Source of the DNA: Branchiostoma floridae
Taxonomy: Eukaryota; Chordata; Leptocardii; Amphioxiformes; Branchiostomatidae
Reading direction: 5' to 3'
NCBI RefSeq assembly: GCF_000003815.2
Contig: NC_049984.1
Coordinates: forward strand, 16,688,495 to 16,752,494
DNA length: 64,000 nt
In this document: one piece after another, positions 1 to 11,200 of the stretch
Numbering within the stretch: position 1 is the first letter of the stretch
How the letters are laid out: each line of letters starts with the position of its first letter
The notes under the pieces: generated by a model
The model's database searches: none
What the model was told of the DNA's origin: nothing
What the model saw: only the letters and a program-made list of their open reading frames with translations
Translations under genes and position numbers: made by a program

Positions 1-213
1 GGAAAATGAGCTTTTTACTGTGTTGGTTGTGCACCATGCAAAAGTCTGACTCTGAAATTCCATTTTCTGAATTTGTAAGTTTGGACAGGGATGAACATTA
101 CTTATTTTGGATTTCTTAAGTATGTAACCAACCACAGTACTTTGAAGTTGTTGAGACGCTACCTTTTTTTGTCTCAGATGGCCCATGCACATGTAGTTAC
201 TCTGTCACATGAT

Positions 214-388
214 TATATTTCAGCCATACCATAGGTATGGTGAAATATATTGTATTCGTAATTATATTGCAATCCATACATAGTATGGGATTGCAATATA
301 TTGTTATATTGCAATCCCCATACATAGTATGGGATGCAATATATTGTTATATTGCAATCCATACATAGTATGGGATTGCAATATATTG
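214..388. repeat. Array of four short palindromes
   Basis: The first is ATATTTCA-g-CCATACC-ata-GGTATGG-TGAAATAT. Three units of the form TTGCAATCC-(C)ATAC-ATA-GTAT-GGGATTGCAA follow, about 40 bases apart. A further copy sits at 1432-1471, directly after the CTAG-T end of element 1. Confidence 0.85.
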
Positions 389-404
389 TTTTTGCTGAGT
401 CTCT

Positions 405-1429
405 TCTCCTCCTGTCAAAATCTTCAAGTTGATTCAACTTTTTCATTTTTGGATCAAATGAGCTAAAATTTGGCAGGGTGGTAGAAATAGCAAATACCCC
501 CAGGCGTTTTTTTCACTTTCTTCATAGAGGCCTTAGAATTTATGATATTTAGGGTTTTTGGTCATTTCTAGACCAATTATGTATATTTTGGGACCCTGTG
601 CCCTGGTATTACAACCTAATGGCCTGAAATTTGGTACAGAAGTGCATTGGACATATGACCACAGGACTCCATCAACATTTTTGTCATAGATTACTTAGAA
701 ATTAGTTATTTTGGGGTGTTTTGGCCATTTTTTACTAAAAATGTATATCTTTGGCTTCTATGCCCTTGTATAGAAACCAAATGACCTGCAATTTAGTACA
801 TAGGTGCATTGGACATATGACAACAGGACCACATCAACGCTTTCGTTATCGATCATTTCAAAAATGAGTTATTTTGGGTTTTTCGGCCATTTTTGACTAA
901 AAATGTTTATTTTTGGCTCCTATACCCTTGTATGAAAACCTAATGACCTGAAATTCGGCATGAAGGTGTGTCTGGTATGTGCCCACAGTACCTCATTTTC
1001 ACTTTGGGCATACATTACCTTGAATTGTTGAATTTTGGGATTTTTTGCCATTTATGGACTAAAAATGTTAAGTTTTGGCTCCTGTGCCTATGTATGAAAA
1101 CCAAATGGTCTGAAATTTGGTATGAAGGTGGGTACAGTATGTAGCCACAGGGCTCTATCCACACCTATGGTGTACATCAATCAAAAATTGTGAAATTTTG
1201 GATTTTTTGCCATTATTGACCAAAAATGTACATTTTGCTTCCTGTGTCATGAGAAAGCCAACTGATCTGGAATTTGGTGTTGGGGTAGCTTTAGCACTAT
1301 AAATGGGAAATGGGCCACATAGACTGGTCCATTTTGCATAGATTGGGGTGTTCTGGAAGAGTCCTTTATTGTATGAAGATGGATTGCAATATGCTGTATT
1401 TGCTCCCAAGCAAATGTCGGCCTTTCTAG
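405..1429 (+). mobile_element. Helitron-like element, copy 1
   Basis: It starts near TCTCCTCCTGTCAAAA and ends in the hairpin ATTTGCT-CCCA-AGCAAAT, ten bases, then CTAG before a T. This is the 3' structure of Helitrons: a short hairpin about 10 nt before CTRR, with insertion before T. The interior is about six copies of a 162-bp repeat with no transposase frame. Just inside the end is a unit (AGACTGGTCC..CTGGAAGAG) related to the repeat at 5.6-6.2 kb. Orientation is inferred from the terminus. Confidence 0.7.
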
Positions 1430-1484
1430 TTATATTGCAATCCATACATAGTATGGGATTGCAATATATTGTTTTTTCTGAAAT

Positions 1485-2508
1485 TCTCCTGTCAAAATTT
1501 TCAAATGGGATTAATTTTTTCATTTTTTGGCCAAATGAGCTGAAATTTGGCAGGGTGGTAGAAATAGCAAATACCCCCAGACGTTTTTTTCACTTTCTTG
1601 ATAGAGGCCTTAGAAATTATGATATTTAGGGTTTTTGGTCATTTTTAGACAAAATATGTCTATTTTGGGCCCCTGTGCCCTGGTATTACAAGCTAATGAC
1701 CTGAAATTTGGTACAGAGGTGCATTGGACATATGAGCACAGAAAACCATCAACACTTTCTTCATAGATCACTTCAAAAATTACTTATTTTAGGGTTTTTG
1801 GCCATTTTTGACTAAAAATGTATATTTATGGCTCCTATGCCCTTGTATTAAAACCAAATGACCTGAAATTTGGTACATAGGTGCGTTTGACATATGACCA
1901 CAGAACCCCATCAACGCTTTATTGATTGTCTACTCCAAAAATGAGTTATTTTAGGGTTTTTGGTCATTTTTTACTAAAAATGTATATTTTTTGCTCCTAT
2001 GCCCTTGTATGAAAACCTAATGACCTGAAATTTGGTACAGAGGTGCATTGAACATATGCTCACAGGACCTCATCGACACTTTCTTCATAAATCACTTCAA
2101 AAATTAGTTATTTTGGGGTTTTCAGTCATTTTTGACTAAAAATGTATATTTTTAGCCCCTTTACCCTTGTATGTAAACCAAATGGCTTGAAATTTGGTAC
2201 AGAGGTGCATTGGACGTAGGACAACAGGACCCCATCAACATTTTCTTCATAGAGCACTTATAAAATGAGTTATTTTGGGATTTTTAGCCATTTTTGTCTA
2301 AAAATGTATATTTTTGGCATATATGCCCTTGTATTGGAACCAAATGACCTAAAACTCGGCATGAAGGTGTGTAGGGCAAGTGCCCACAGTACTTCATTTT
2401 CCCTTTGAGCAGACATTACTTCAAATTGTTGAATTTGGGGATTTTTCAAGGATGAAGATGGATTGCAATATGCTGTATTTGCTCCTAAGCAAATGTCGGC
2501 CTTTCTAG
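1485..2508 (+). mobile_element. Helitron-like element, copy 2
   Basis: It begins TCTCCTGTCAAAA and ends hairpin ATTTGCT-CCTA-AGCAAAT, GTCGGCCTTT, CTAG. Six 162-bp monomers have phase markers (the GAGCTG/GACCTG word) at 1537, 1698, 1860, 2022, 2184 and 2346. No coding frame is seen. Confidence 0.75.
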
Positions 2509-2530
2509 TTTTTCCTTTGTCTCTTCTTCT

Positions 2531-3554
2531 TCTCCTGTCAAATCCTCAAATGGGATTAATTTTTTCATTTTTGGGCCAAATGAGCTGAAATTTGGCATGG
2601 GTATAAAATTGACAAATACCCCCAGACGTTTTTTTCACTTTCTTGATAGAGGCCTTAGAATTTATGATATTTAGGGTTTTTGGTCATTTTTAGACAAAAT
2701 ATGTATATTTTGGGCCCCTGTGCCCTGGTATTACAAGCTAATGACCTGCAACTTGGTACAGAGGTGCATTGGACATATGAGCACAGAAAACCATCAACAG
2801 TTTCTTCATAGATCACTTCAAAAATTCGTTATTTTAGGGGTTTTGGCCATTTTTGACTAAAAATGTATATTTTTGGCTCCTATGCCCTTGTATTAAAACC
2901 AAATGACCTGTAATTTGGTACATAGGTGCGTTTGACATATGACCACAGAACCCCATCAACGCTTTATTCGTTGTTCACTCCAAAAATGAGTAATTTTAGG
3001 GTTTTTGGCCATTTTTGACTAAAAATGTATATTTTTGGCTCCTATACCCTTATATGAAAACCTAATGACCTGAAATTTGGTACATAGGTGCATTCTACAC
3101 ATGAGCACAGGGTCCAATCAACACTTTCTTTATAGATCACTTTAAAAATGAGTTATTTTGGGTTTTTCGGCTATTTTTGACAAAAAATGTATACTTTTGG
3201 CTCCTATACCCTTGTATGAAAACCTAATGACCTGGAATTCGGCATGAAAATGTGTCTGGCAAGTGCCCACAGTACTTCATTTTCACTTTGGGCATACAAT
3301 ACTTTAAATTGTTGAATTTTGGGATTTTTTGCCATTTACGGACTAAAAATGTTAAGTTTTGGCTCCTGTACCTATGTATGAAAACCAAATGGTCTGAAAT
3401 TTGGTATGAAGGTGCGTATGTTATGTAGCTACAGGGCTCTATTCACACATATGGTGTACATCAATCAAAAATTGTTAAATTTGGGATTGGCATACATATG
3501 AAGATGGATTGCAATATGCTGTATTTGCTCCTAAGCAAATGTCGGCCTTTCTAG
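2531..3554 (+). mobile_element. Helitron-like element, copy 3
   Basis: It has the same 5' word TCTCCTGTCAAA and the same hairpin plus CTAG end as copy 2. Monomer markers fall at 2582, 2743, 2905, 3067, 3229 and 3391. It follows copy 2 head to tail with about 22 bases of T/C-rich spacer. Confidence 0.75.
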
Positions 3555-3567
3555 TTTTTTCTTTGTC

Positions 3568-4753
3568 TCTCCTGTCAAATCTTCAAATGGGAATAACTTT
3601 TTTATTTTTTGACCAAATGACCTGAAATTTGGCAGGGTGGTAGAAATAGCAAATACCCCCAGACGTTTTTTTCACTTTATTGATAGAGGCCTTAGAATTT
3701 ATGATATTTAGGGTTTTTGGTCATTTTTAGACAAAATATGTATATTTTGGGCCCCTGTGCCCTGGTATTACAAGCTAATGACCTGAAATTTGGTACAGAG
3801 CTGCATTGGACATATGAGTACAGAAAACCATTTACACTTTCTTCATAGATCACTTCAAAAATTAGTTATTTTAGGGTTTTTGGCCATTTTTGACTAAAAA
3901 TTTATATTTTTGGCTCCTATGCCCTTGTATTAAAACCAAATGACCTGAAATTTGGTACAGAGGTGCATTAAACATATGAGCACAGAAAAAAATCAACACT
4001 TTCTTCATAGATTGCTTAAAAAATGAGTTATTTTAGGGTTTTTGGCCATTTTTGACTAAAAATGTATATTTTTGGCTCCTATGCCCTTGTATTAAAACCA
4101 AATGACATGAAATTTGGTACATAGGTGCGTTTGACATATAACCACAGAACCCCATCAATGCTTTATTCATTGTCTACTCCAAAAATGAGTTATTTTAGAG
4201 TTTTTGGCCATTTTTGACAAAAAATGTATATTTTTGGCTCCTATACCCTTGTATGAAAACCTAATGACCTGAAATTTGGTACAGTAGTGCATTGAACATA
4301 TGCTCACAGGACCCCATTGACACTTTCTTCATAGATGACTTCAAAAATTAGTTATTTTGGGGTTTTCAGCCATTTTTGACTAAAAATGTATATTTTTGGC
4401 TTCTATGGCCTTGTATGTAAACCAAATGACCTGAAATTTGGTACAAAGGTAAATTGGACAAATGACAACAGGACCCCATCAACACTTTCTTCATAGAGCC
4501 CTTATAAAATGAGTTATTTTGGGATTTTTAGCCATTTTTAACTAAAAAATGTATATTTTTGGCTCCTATGCCCTTATATTGAAACCACATGACCTAAAAT
4601 TAGGCATGAAGGTGTGTAGGACAAGTGCCCACAGTACTTCATTTTCCCTTTGAGCAAACATTACTTCAAATTGTTGAATTTTGGGATTTTTCAAGGATGA
4701 AGATGGATTGCAATATGCTGTATTTGCTCCTAAGCAAATGTCGGCCTTTCTAG
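3568..4753 (+). mobile_element. Helitron-like element, copy 4
   Basis: It starts TCTCCTGTCAAA and ends with the hairpin and CTAG. It holds seven monomers (markers 3619, 3780, 3942, 4104, 4266, 4428 and 4591), one more than its neighbours. Unit number has therefore changed while the ends were kept. Confidence 0.75.
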
Positions 4754-4756
4754 TGT

Positions 4757-4782
4757 TTCTTTCTTTCTTTCTTTCTTTCTTT
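4757..4782. repeat. (TTTC)n microsatellite
   Basis: About six TTTC units lie exactly at the junction between Helitron-like copies 4 and 5. Confidence 0.9.
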
Positions 4783-6373
4783 CTCCTGTCAAATCTTCAG
4801 AACACGGTATCTCCGTTGTTCCTCAACCGAATGACTTGAAATTTGGCACAAGGGTAGAGTGGGCCAATACCCTCGGACGTTTTTTTCATTTTTTCCATAT
4901 CTGTCTCTTAAATGATTTTATTAAGGTTTTTTGGTCATCTTAAGACCAAAACTGTATATTTGGGCCCCCTGTACCCTGGTATTATAACCGAATTAGCTGA
5001 AATTTGGCACAGATGTGCCTTGATAAGTCCCCCATATAGATTCAATATTAGTTTTGGTGTACAGTATAACGAAATGCTTATTTTTGCGATTTTTTGGTCA
5101 TTTTTTTACCAAAAAAGGACACTTTTGGCTCCTGTACCTTGGTTTTAGAACCAGATGACCTGAAATTTAGTATAGGAGTGCCCTAGGCATATGCGAACAT
5201 GGATTCAATAACACTTGAGGTATACAGTACAACAAAATGCTTAATTTTGCGATTATTTGGCCATTTTATGACCAAAAAGTACACTTTTGGCTCTTGTGCT
5301 CTGGTTTTAAAACCAAATGACCCAAATTTTGGTAAAAGGGTGCACTAGACATTTATTCAAATGACACATGTATAATTTTTGTCATAGACTACGTCAAAAT
5401 GATATATTTGGGGATTGTTTTGTCATTTTCCAATAGCCAGAGGGGTCAATGACCTTAAGGTCGTTGACCCCCAGCTGCAGATTGCACCTACTGGTATATA
5501 TGTCTATTCAATCTAATTAGATAGGTAACCAATCACTTAGCCTGAATCTATATCCTAAAGAGGGGGGGTGGCAGCCAATCAGCGAGCCCGGTGTTATCTG
5601 GAAGAGTCCATTCTTACACGGAGGGGTTCATTTTTTTTTTAATTCATCATTGGACTGGTGAAGTCTTTCAGTGGATGTATTTTTGGACAGGTCTATTTTG
5701 CAATTTTACAGAATGTGTGCTGGAAGAGTCTATTCTCGAACGGAGGGGGGATTTTTCAAAATTCATATTTTGGACTTTGGTGACTTCTAGTTTGTCAAAG
5801 TCTTTCAGTAGGGTTATTTTTGGACTGGTCTAATTTGCAATTTTACATGGGTGTTCTGGAAGAGTCCATTCTTACATAGAGGGGGCTTTTTTAAAAATCC
5901 ATTTTTTGGACTTCAGTGATTATGTCAAAGTCCTATTTTAGCGGATGTATTTTTGGACTGCTCTACTTTACATGGAAGAGTCCATTTTTTGCACACGGAA
6001 GGGGGATTTTTCCAAATTCAGTTTTGAACGGGTGATGATTCAAAATTCAATTTTTAGTGGAAGTGTTTTTAGACTGGTCTATTATACCTTTTCATGCACT
6101 GGGACTTTTTTTGCTGAATTCAATTTTGGATTTGGTTTCTTATTCAAAAGGCCAAGGTTTCAGTGGGAGTATTTCTGGACTGGTCTATTGTGCAAATCCA
6201 CATAGGGTGCACTGGAGTCCATTCTTGAACGGGGGAATTTTGTAAGATTCATTTTTGGGTTAAACCGTCATTAGTAAAAGTGATTTTTCAAATGGGTGAT
6301 TTTGAAATAGCCTATTGTTGCATGGGGAGGGAGATGGCTGAAATATGCTGTATTTGCTCTCAAGCAAATGTCG
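4782..6373 (+). mobile_element. Helitron-like element, copy 5, divergent
   Basis: It opens TCTCCTGTCAAATCTTC and ends with hairpin ATTTGCT-CTCA-AGCAAAT, GTCGGCCTTT, CTAG, followed by non-repetitive DNA. Its monomers (4800-5450) are more diverged. It also carries a GC-richer stretch (5450-5590) and a second tandem repeat (5598-6240), so it looks older or composite. Confidence 0.65.
5598..6240. repeat. Second minisatellite, about 117-136 bp units
   Basis: CTGGAAGAGTCCATTC-like words recur at 5598, 5720, 5856 and 5973, then diverge (GGAGTCCATTC near 6209). Each unit also has TTTTTGGACTGGTCTA. A single related unit occurs at 1330-1370 inside element 1. Confidence 0.75.
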
Positions 6374-6466
6374 GCCTTTCTAGTATACTAATATCTTCCT
6401 ATTTCAATGTACTGACCTAATGCAGCTGCTAAGTCTCCTTGGTTTGTGTTCTTCCAATGATATTCA

Positions 6467-6662
6467 TTAAAGATTTATTTCTGGGGTGTTATTCACTTGA
6501 CATCGGAATGTTACTCGCATAATTTGACCAATGATACTTTTATCTGTAGTTCCATAGACATTAGACAACATGAATAGTGGTAGCCCCCATGCAGCAGCAA
6601 CAGTTAGTCCCCAGGGTGGTATGATATTTTCATTCAATCCATCCAACCCAAACCTAAATCTC
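6467..6662 (-). other. Possible terminal exon or gene remnant, unknown membrane-type protein
   Basis: On the minus strand, after CTACAG|, a frame of 64 residues reads to TAA. It includes GLDGLNENIIPPWGLTVAAA, then WGLPLFMLSNVYGTTDKSI. The hydrophobic middle could span a membrane, and AATAAA overlaps the stop region. A neighbouring frame just upstream (6640-6720) reads NYAVKFGIDTTGDLGLG, so a frameshifted remnant is also possible. There is no start codon and I do not recognise the family. It is not a convincing VIRMA C-terminus because that should be hydrophilic. Confidence 0.3.
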
Positions 6663-6682
6663 CTGTAGTATCTATGCCAAAT

Positions 6683-6940
6683 TTAACAGCATAATTTACT
6701 ATGAAAAATGTCCTTGTCAATCCCATTTATAGATGGCAAGCTGCTGGCAATGGAAGCTTTGAAAAGTTCAGAAGCTGTTGTAGTCAAAGCAAACACCCAG
6801 CAAACATCCCCGCAAACCAATGAGCAGTTGCTTAGAAGGGGAATTTCATCATATATTTGCCACGACAAAATGCAACAAACGATACTGAATTTAAAACAGA
6901 CCAAAGCTAAGCCTCCACCACTTAACCCTGCCTGTACCAT
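6683..6940 (-). other. Open frame of doubtful status, hydrophobic
   Basis: The minus-strand frame (LVQAGLSGGGLALVCFKFSI.., later YDEIPLLSNCSLVCGDVCW) is open for 85 codons next to the possible exon at 6467-6662. A plus-strand frame of 79 codons overlaps it almost exactly. Neither has splice signals or a family resemblance I can defend. It may be part of the same remnant as its neighbour. Confidence 0.2.
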
Positions 6941-7073
6941 AGATTAAGCAGGCCCAAAAACCAAGCGAATATGACTAGCCCAAAACAACAAATTACCTGT
7001 ATACAGTATGGAAATGGCATTACCAAAGAAACAAAAAGAAACACAGGACAAATCATACACATACCTTTCTCTT

Positions 7074-7153
7074 ATGCCCACACTCTATACAGTTCTCCTC
7101 CACATTAGAAAATTGCATCTTCTTCTGTTTAAGTTCAAGTTCAACCATGATTG
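7074..7153 (-). other. Candidate coding exon with a CxxC pair, unknown
   Basis: From an ATG at 7153 the minus strand reads MVELELKQKKMQFSNVEEN, then CIECGHKRK, up to AAAG|GTATGTG. The CIEC pair followed by a basic run suggests half of a zinc-binding motif. It lies between VIRMA exon 19 and the possible membrane exon at 6.5 kb, but the phase (0) does not fit either. Single-exon evidence only. Confidence 0.25.
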
Positions 7154-7439
7154 CCAACAGGGTAAAGGAACTTGTACCGGAACTTAAAACTCAGTACTAT
7201 ACAGCTCTAGAAACACCACAAAGAGTAATAAGCAAACTCCAATTATACCTGACCAACAGATATATAATCTTGTACACTCCCGTCATCTGGCAAACTGTCA
7301 GTGCCACTAAGTAACCTGATACATTGAAGGTGGCCCAGGCCAGATGATGGTTCTACACCCAACCGTAATCTGTTTTTAAAACCAAGCAGATATTGGGAGG
7401 ATGCCCCAACCACACTAAAACAGGGTCAACCTATACAGT

Positions 7440-8036
7440 ATCAAGTTCAAGCACTAGGAGGCCCAAAATCAAACCTGACCACCAGGACACCACAAACAAC
7501 TCACGTACCAAATGGCAACACAATGGCACCTGGCGTTCCGGAGATACAGCGCACGCCCCGTGCCCGCACAAAAGGTAACCTTAAATGTCAAGTTCAAGCA
7601 CCAAGGGCGCCAAAATCAAAATTGAGCATTATTCAGCCACCGCCGACACATGTGCCAAATATCATCGCGCCAGCACCAGCCGTTCAGAAGATATAACTCC
7701 GGAAACACCCCTCCCGGACACAAAATTCGACCTGCCGGGTCAAGTTCAAACGCGACAAGGCCCAAAGTCAATCCTAGGCAACAGGCAACAACCCCCCACC
7801 CATGCACCAAAAATCGTCGCAATCGCGCGTATCGTTCCGGACACACAGCGCCAAAAGTGCCCCAAAAACACCAAAAATGCCACCTTCAATGTCAAGGTCA
7901 AGCGCCAGGAGGCCCAAAATCACACCTGAGTGTTAGGCTACCACCCCCAACCCACGTACCAAAAATCGTCGTGCTCGCACCATCTGTTCACGAGATACAG
8001 CGCCCTACATCCCCGGCTACCGAAAAGTTTCCACCA
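7440..8036. repeat. Degenerate tandem repeat, four units of about 144-153 bp
   Basis: Each unit starts TCAAGTTCAAGC(A/G)C, continues GGAGGCCCAAAATCA and CACGTACCAAA, and ends near GTTCCGGAGATACAGCGC. Starts are at 7440, 7587, 7740 and 7892. Open frames here (for example 7585-7929 and 7650-8069) are by-products of the repeat. Confidence 0.85.
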
Positions 8037-8247
8037 GCATCAAAACCATACCTGCATACATGCAGGTAAATAGCAAACTAAGAGCAAAACTTGCATCTGA
8101 CCACATGAAGTTGCAAAAACCTTAAGTACCTAATAGGGAAAGACTTCCCCTGAGACTCATTTTCATGTTAAATTTCTCTTTTATTACTTTTTTTTCTAAA
8201 TCCAAGAAGCAACAAATTCAGCATACCTTGTACGACTCGTCCCTTAC

Positions 8248-8297
8248 CTCTGTATCCCCCTGGTGATGATGGTGGGCCAGGCGGTCTGCTGTCATGT
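8248..8297 (-). CDS. VIRMA: VIRMA exon 19, last exon found
   Basis: The acceptor is TCCCAG| and the donor AGAG|GTAAGG. One base, 16 codons and one base read HDSRPPGPPSSPGGYR. A second donor 21 bases further (CAAG|GTATGC, exon end 8227) keeps the frame and adds GKGRVVQ. If neither donor were used, the frame runs on to a TAA near 8170 with an AATAAA-like word beside it, which would make this the terminal exon. Confidence 0.75.
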
Positions 8298-11200
8298 CTG
8301 GGACAAACACAGGAAAAGCTATAATTACTCTTCAAAATTCACATTCATCTAAAGAGGATCGTGAAGCAATATCTCATGCTTTAAGTAATCCCTTTCCTCA
8401 AAGAAATTGAATGAAAATAAGACAGTACGAGCATTAAGAGACAGAAAGTAAAACCAGACAAAAAAGGACAGATATATATTATTGCCTACAAAATCTACCC
8501 GTACATGTACAGTTGATGTGTGACTGTGAATGATATCATTTTCTGCATGTCTTGACCTATCCCACACATTGGCTCATGTAGACACCAAATCAGTGTACAG
8601 ATAACAGCTGCACAGAAAGACAGCTAGCATCAGTGTACTTACCCCCTGCCAAAGCCTCTGTGTCCGAACCCCCCGTGCTGTTGAGGGGGGTCCCTGCCCC
8701 CCCACTGGTTCCCCCTTGACTGTATGTTCCCCATGCTTGGCACTCCTAAAAAACAAAAAAAGTACAAATATGGTAAGATACTGTTCTGCTTTAAATTCTA
8801 CCTGTTTACCTCACACTCCTATCCCCTACAATACCGATCCTCTTTTCCATCTTATTTCACAATCATATCAGGGAACTGTTAGCTTTGCTAGCTGCTAACA
8901 ACAGTACAGATCATATCATATAATACATTAAGTTAATTTATTGAGAGCTATCTAGAGTTATTTTCTTCAAAATACTGATGCTTATAAGCATTGTGTTTTT
9001 TTGTTCCTTTATGTGATTTTCAAAGAAATTTATGGGCTGAATCTAAAAGTTATTTCCAGATTACATACATCTGTATACGCAATGTAAGTGTCACTTGTAC
9101 CGATCTTCATGAGACTGTTAGAAGTCAGATTAAGAATACACAATAGACATTGTACTCCTTATATAAAAACACAACTCAAGCAGCTAAGTAAAGAAGGAAA
9201 AATCTCATGGTACCACCTGCCAAAATTCCCAAAACCCAAGCTTGATAAAAGCACAGTACTGTACTAGTCCTATACTATACCCATTCTCCAACCTTGTGAG
9301 GAGGGGCCGTTACTACAAACAGAAGAGTTTGTGTGATGCACACTACAAAAACCTCAAAACACCTCCAGGTATGACAGCAATGTGGAAAGACAATTCATCA
9401 GAGGATCATACCTCTGAAAGTGTGTGCTATGTTGGATTAGGACTAACACTTAGCATGTGCACCAGCCCACAAGCTGTACTTTAACAGGATATGGAGGAGG
9501 AAGTATGGTGTATGACACCCACAGGAGACAAGCGGCCCAACATCAGTCAGAATCAGGAAAAGACTGTAGAGTCTGTAAGCTCCCAAATGGAGTGTTTCCC
9601 CTGAAACAAGCCTATTCCTTCTGTTATGTGCTGTAAATCTCCACTCTTGCCTTATGAGGCCCAGTTAAAGCATGCTGTGTTTCCATTTTTACAGTCCAGA
9701 AAAAAATTAGCATATTACTAAGTTGTTAGGGATTCTCCTTTTTTTCTTTTTTTCTTTCGATTTCTACCAAAGTTACCCAACAAATAAAGTTTAAACACAA
9801 TCATATTGTAAAACATGTAAAAATGAAATGCATCGGGGCATGTATTTTCAACATTGTATTGTAATTATCAGACAGAAATACTACTTTGAATAAGCACAAA
9901 ATGTTTTTATAAACTTTAAACAAAGTACAGGAAGTCTGTATTGAGTATCACCACTCGGATAGATCACCAGTGGTCAACAGTAAAAATCCTAGGGTCAGCA
10001 GGTTTTTGCTAGGGTTGGTTGGGAACCGTAAACACAACATTTTCTTTCCTAGGCCTATAGAAAGTTGTACCTGTCTCAGTCAACTGTACGAGGATAAAGA
10101 GAGTAGGAAGAGAAGAGTACTGCCAAATCCTAGGTGAGCCGTAAATGGGCTACAAAGCCGAGGGATCTTTACGTTATAATAGCTGATGTACAACACTCAG
10201 CATATTTCCGTAACCACAACTGTGTGTAATACTGCCCACAGGAGACCACAGCCAAATGTTGTCAGTGACAGATTAGGGTTATATCTTAGCTGTAACATAA
10301 AGCAACAACTCTATTCTGCATCAGCCAATACATCGATGGGAAACGGAAATGAAAAGCCTATGATACATGCCTTGCTCAGTTGCTGCTGTTGGATTTGTAA
10401 TGGGAGTGAGCAGCAAGGCTCCTCCCTGCTTTAACTTTTTTCTGTTCCACTCAATGTTTGAGAGCCAATGTTATAACACAAGTTTACTTTTACCCAAATT
10501 TGCAAAAGAAAATTATTTTTGCTGCTGAATTAGCAATTTTAAGCCTAACAAAGTAACGTTACATTTTCATCAATTTCAAGTCATGAAGCACCCATCTTTT
10601 GGACGAAAAGGGTGAAATTCTTTTTTCATCCCAACAAGCAAATTTCTGTCCTTTGACAAAGGGATAGATATTGGGGACAGTCCTGTTGTGTTCAGGGGTT
10701 GGGGGTTGGGGTGGTGATTATCAACAGTGCTCTGTCAATACCAGACAAAGGATAATATAGAGCTGAGGAAAGTGCCTGCAGTATCTCCAATCATCCACAT
10801 AACATATAGGATGCTGTCAGACAGGTTTAACAAGCATAGACACCACTGCTGAGACAGACAGAACAACAGAGACACCAACTTTAACCCCATGTGTGAGAAG
10901 CACAATCTGTCAAACTTGTCAAATAAAAACTTCAAACTATGGAAACTTTTAGAGATTGGGATATGAATAACTGTGTTAGCGCAGCTCTCAAGGCCACGTC
11001 AGTCTCTGATTGGATTTAGCCAATGTACATACATTTCCTTCGTTCTGTCAAGAAATATCATCCTACAACATGTATCTACAGCAGCTGTACAGCACAGTTC
11101 GTTGCATCTTGTCTGCTGTATCATAAATCTTAATCTCTGGAGCTCTTCAATACATTCTGTGAATCTGTATATCATATGCTAAAACAGGAAGAGGAAGTCT

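Larger units (their letters stand above)
460..4750. repeat. 162-bp tandem repeat inside the Helitron-like elements
   Basis: Markers such as GACCTGAAATTTGGTAC recur at a spacing of 161-163 bp across 25 units, interrupted only by the element ends. Each unit ends in TTTTTGGCCATTTTTGACT followed by AAAAATG, whose CATTTTT-GACT-AAAAATG core is a perfect 7-bp hairpin. There are many stops in all frames, so it does not code. Confidence 0.92.

Noticed and set aside
7585-8069. Overlapping plus-strand open frames of 114 and 139 codons
   Set aside because: They coincide with the four-unit degenerate tandem repeat and follow its composition; no start context, splice sites or protein-like pattern.
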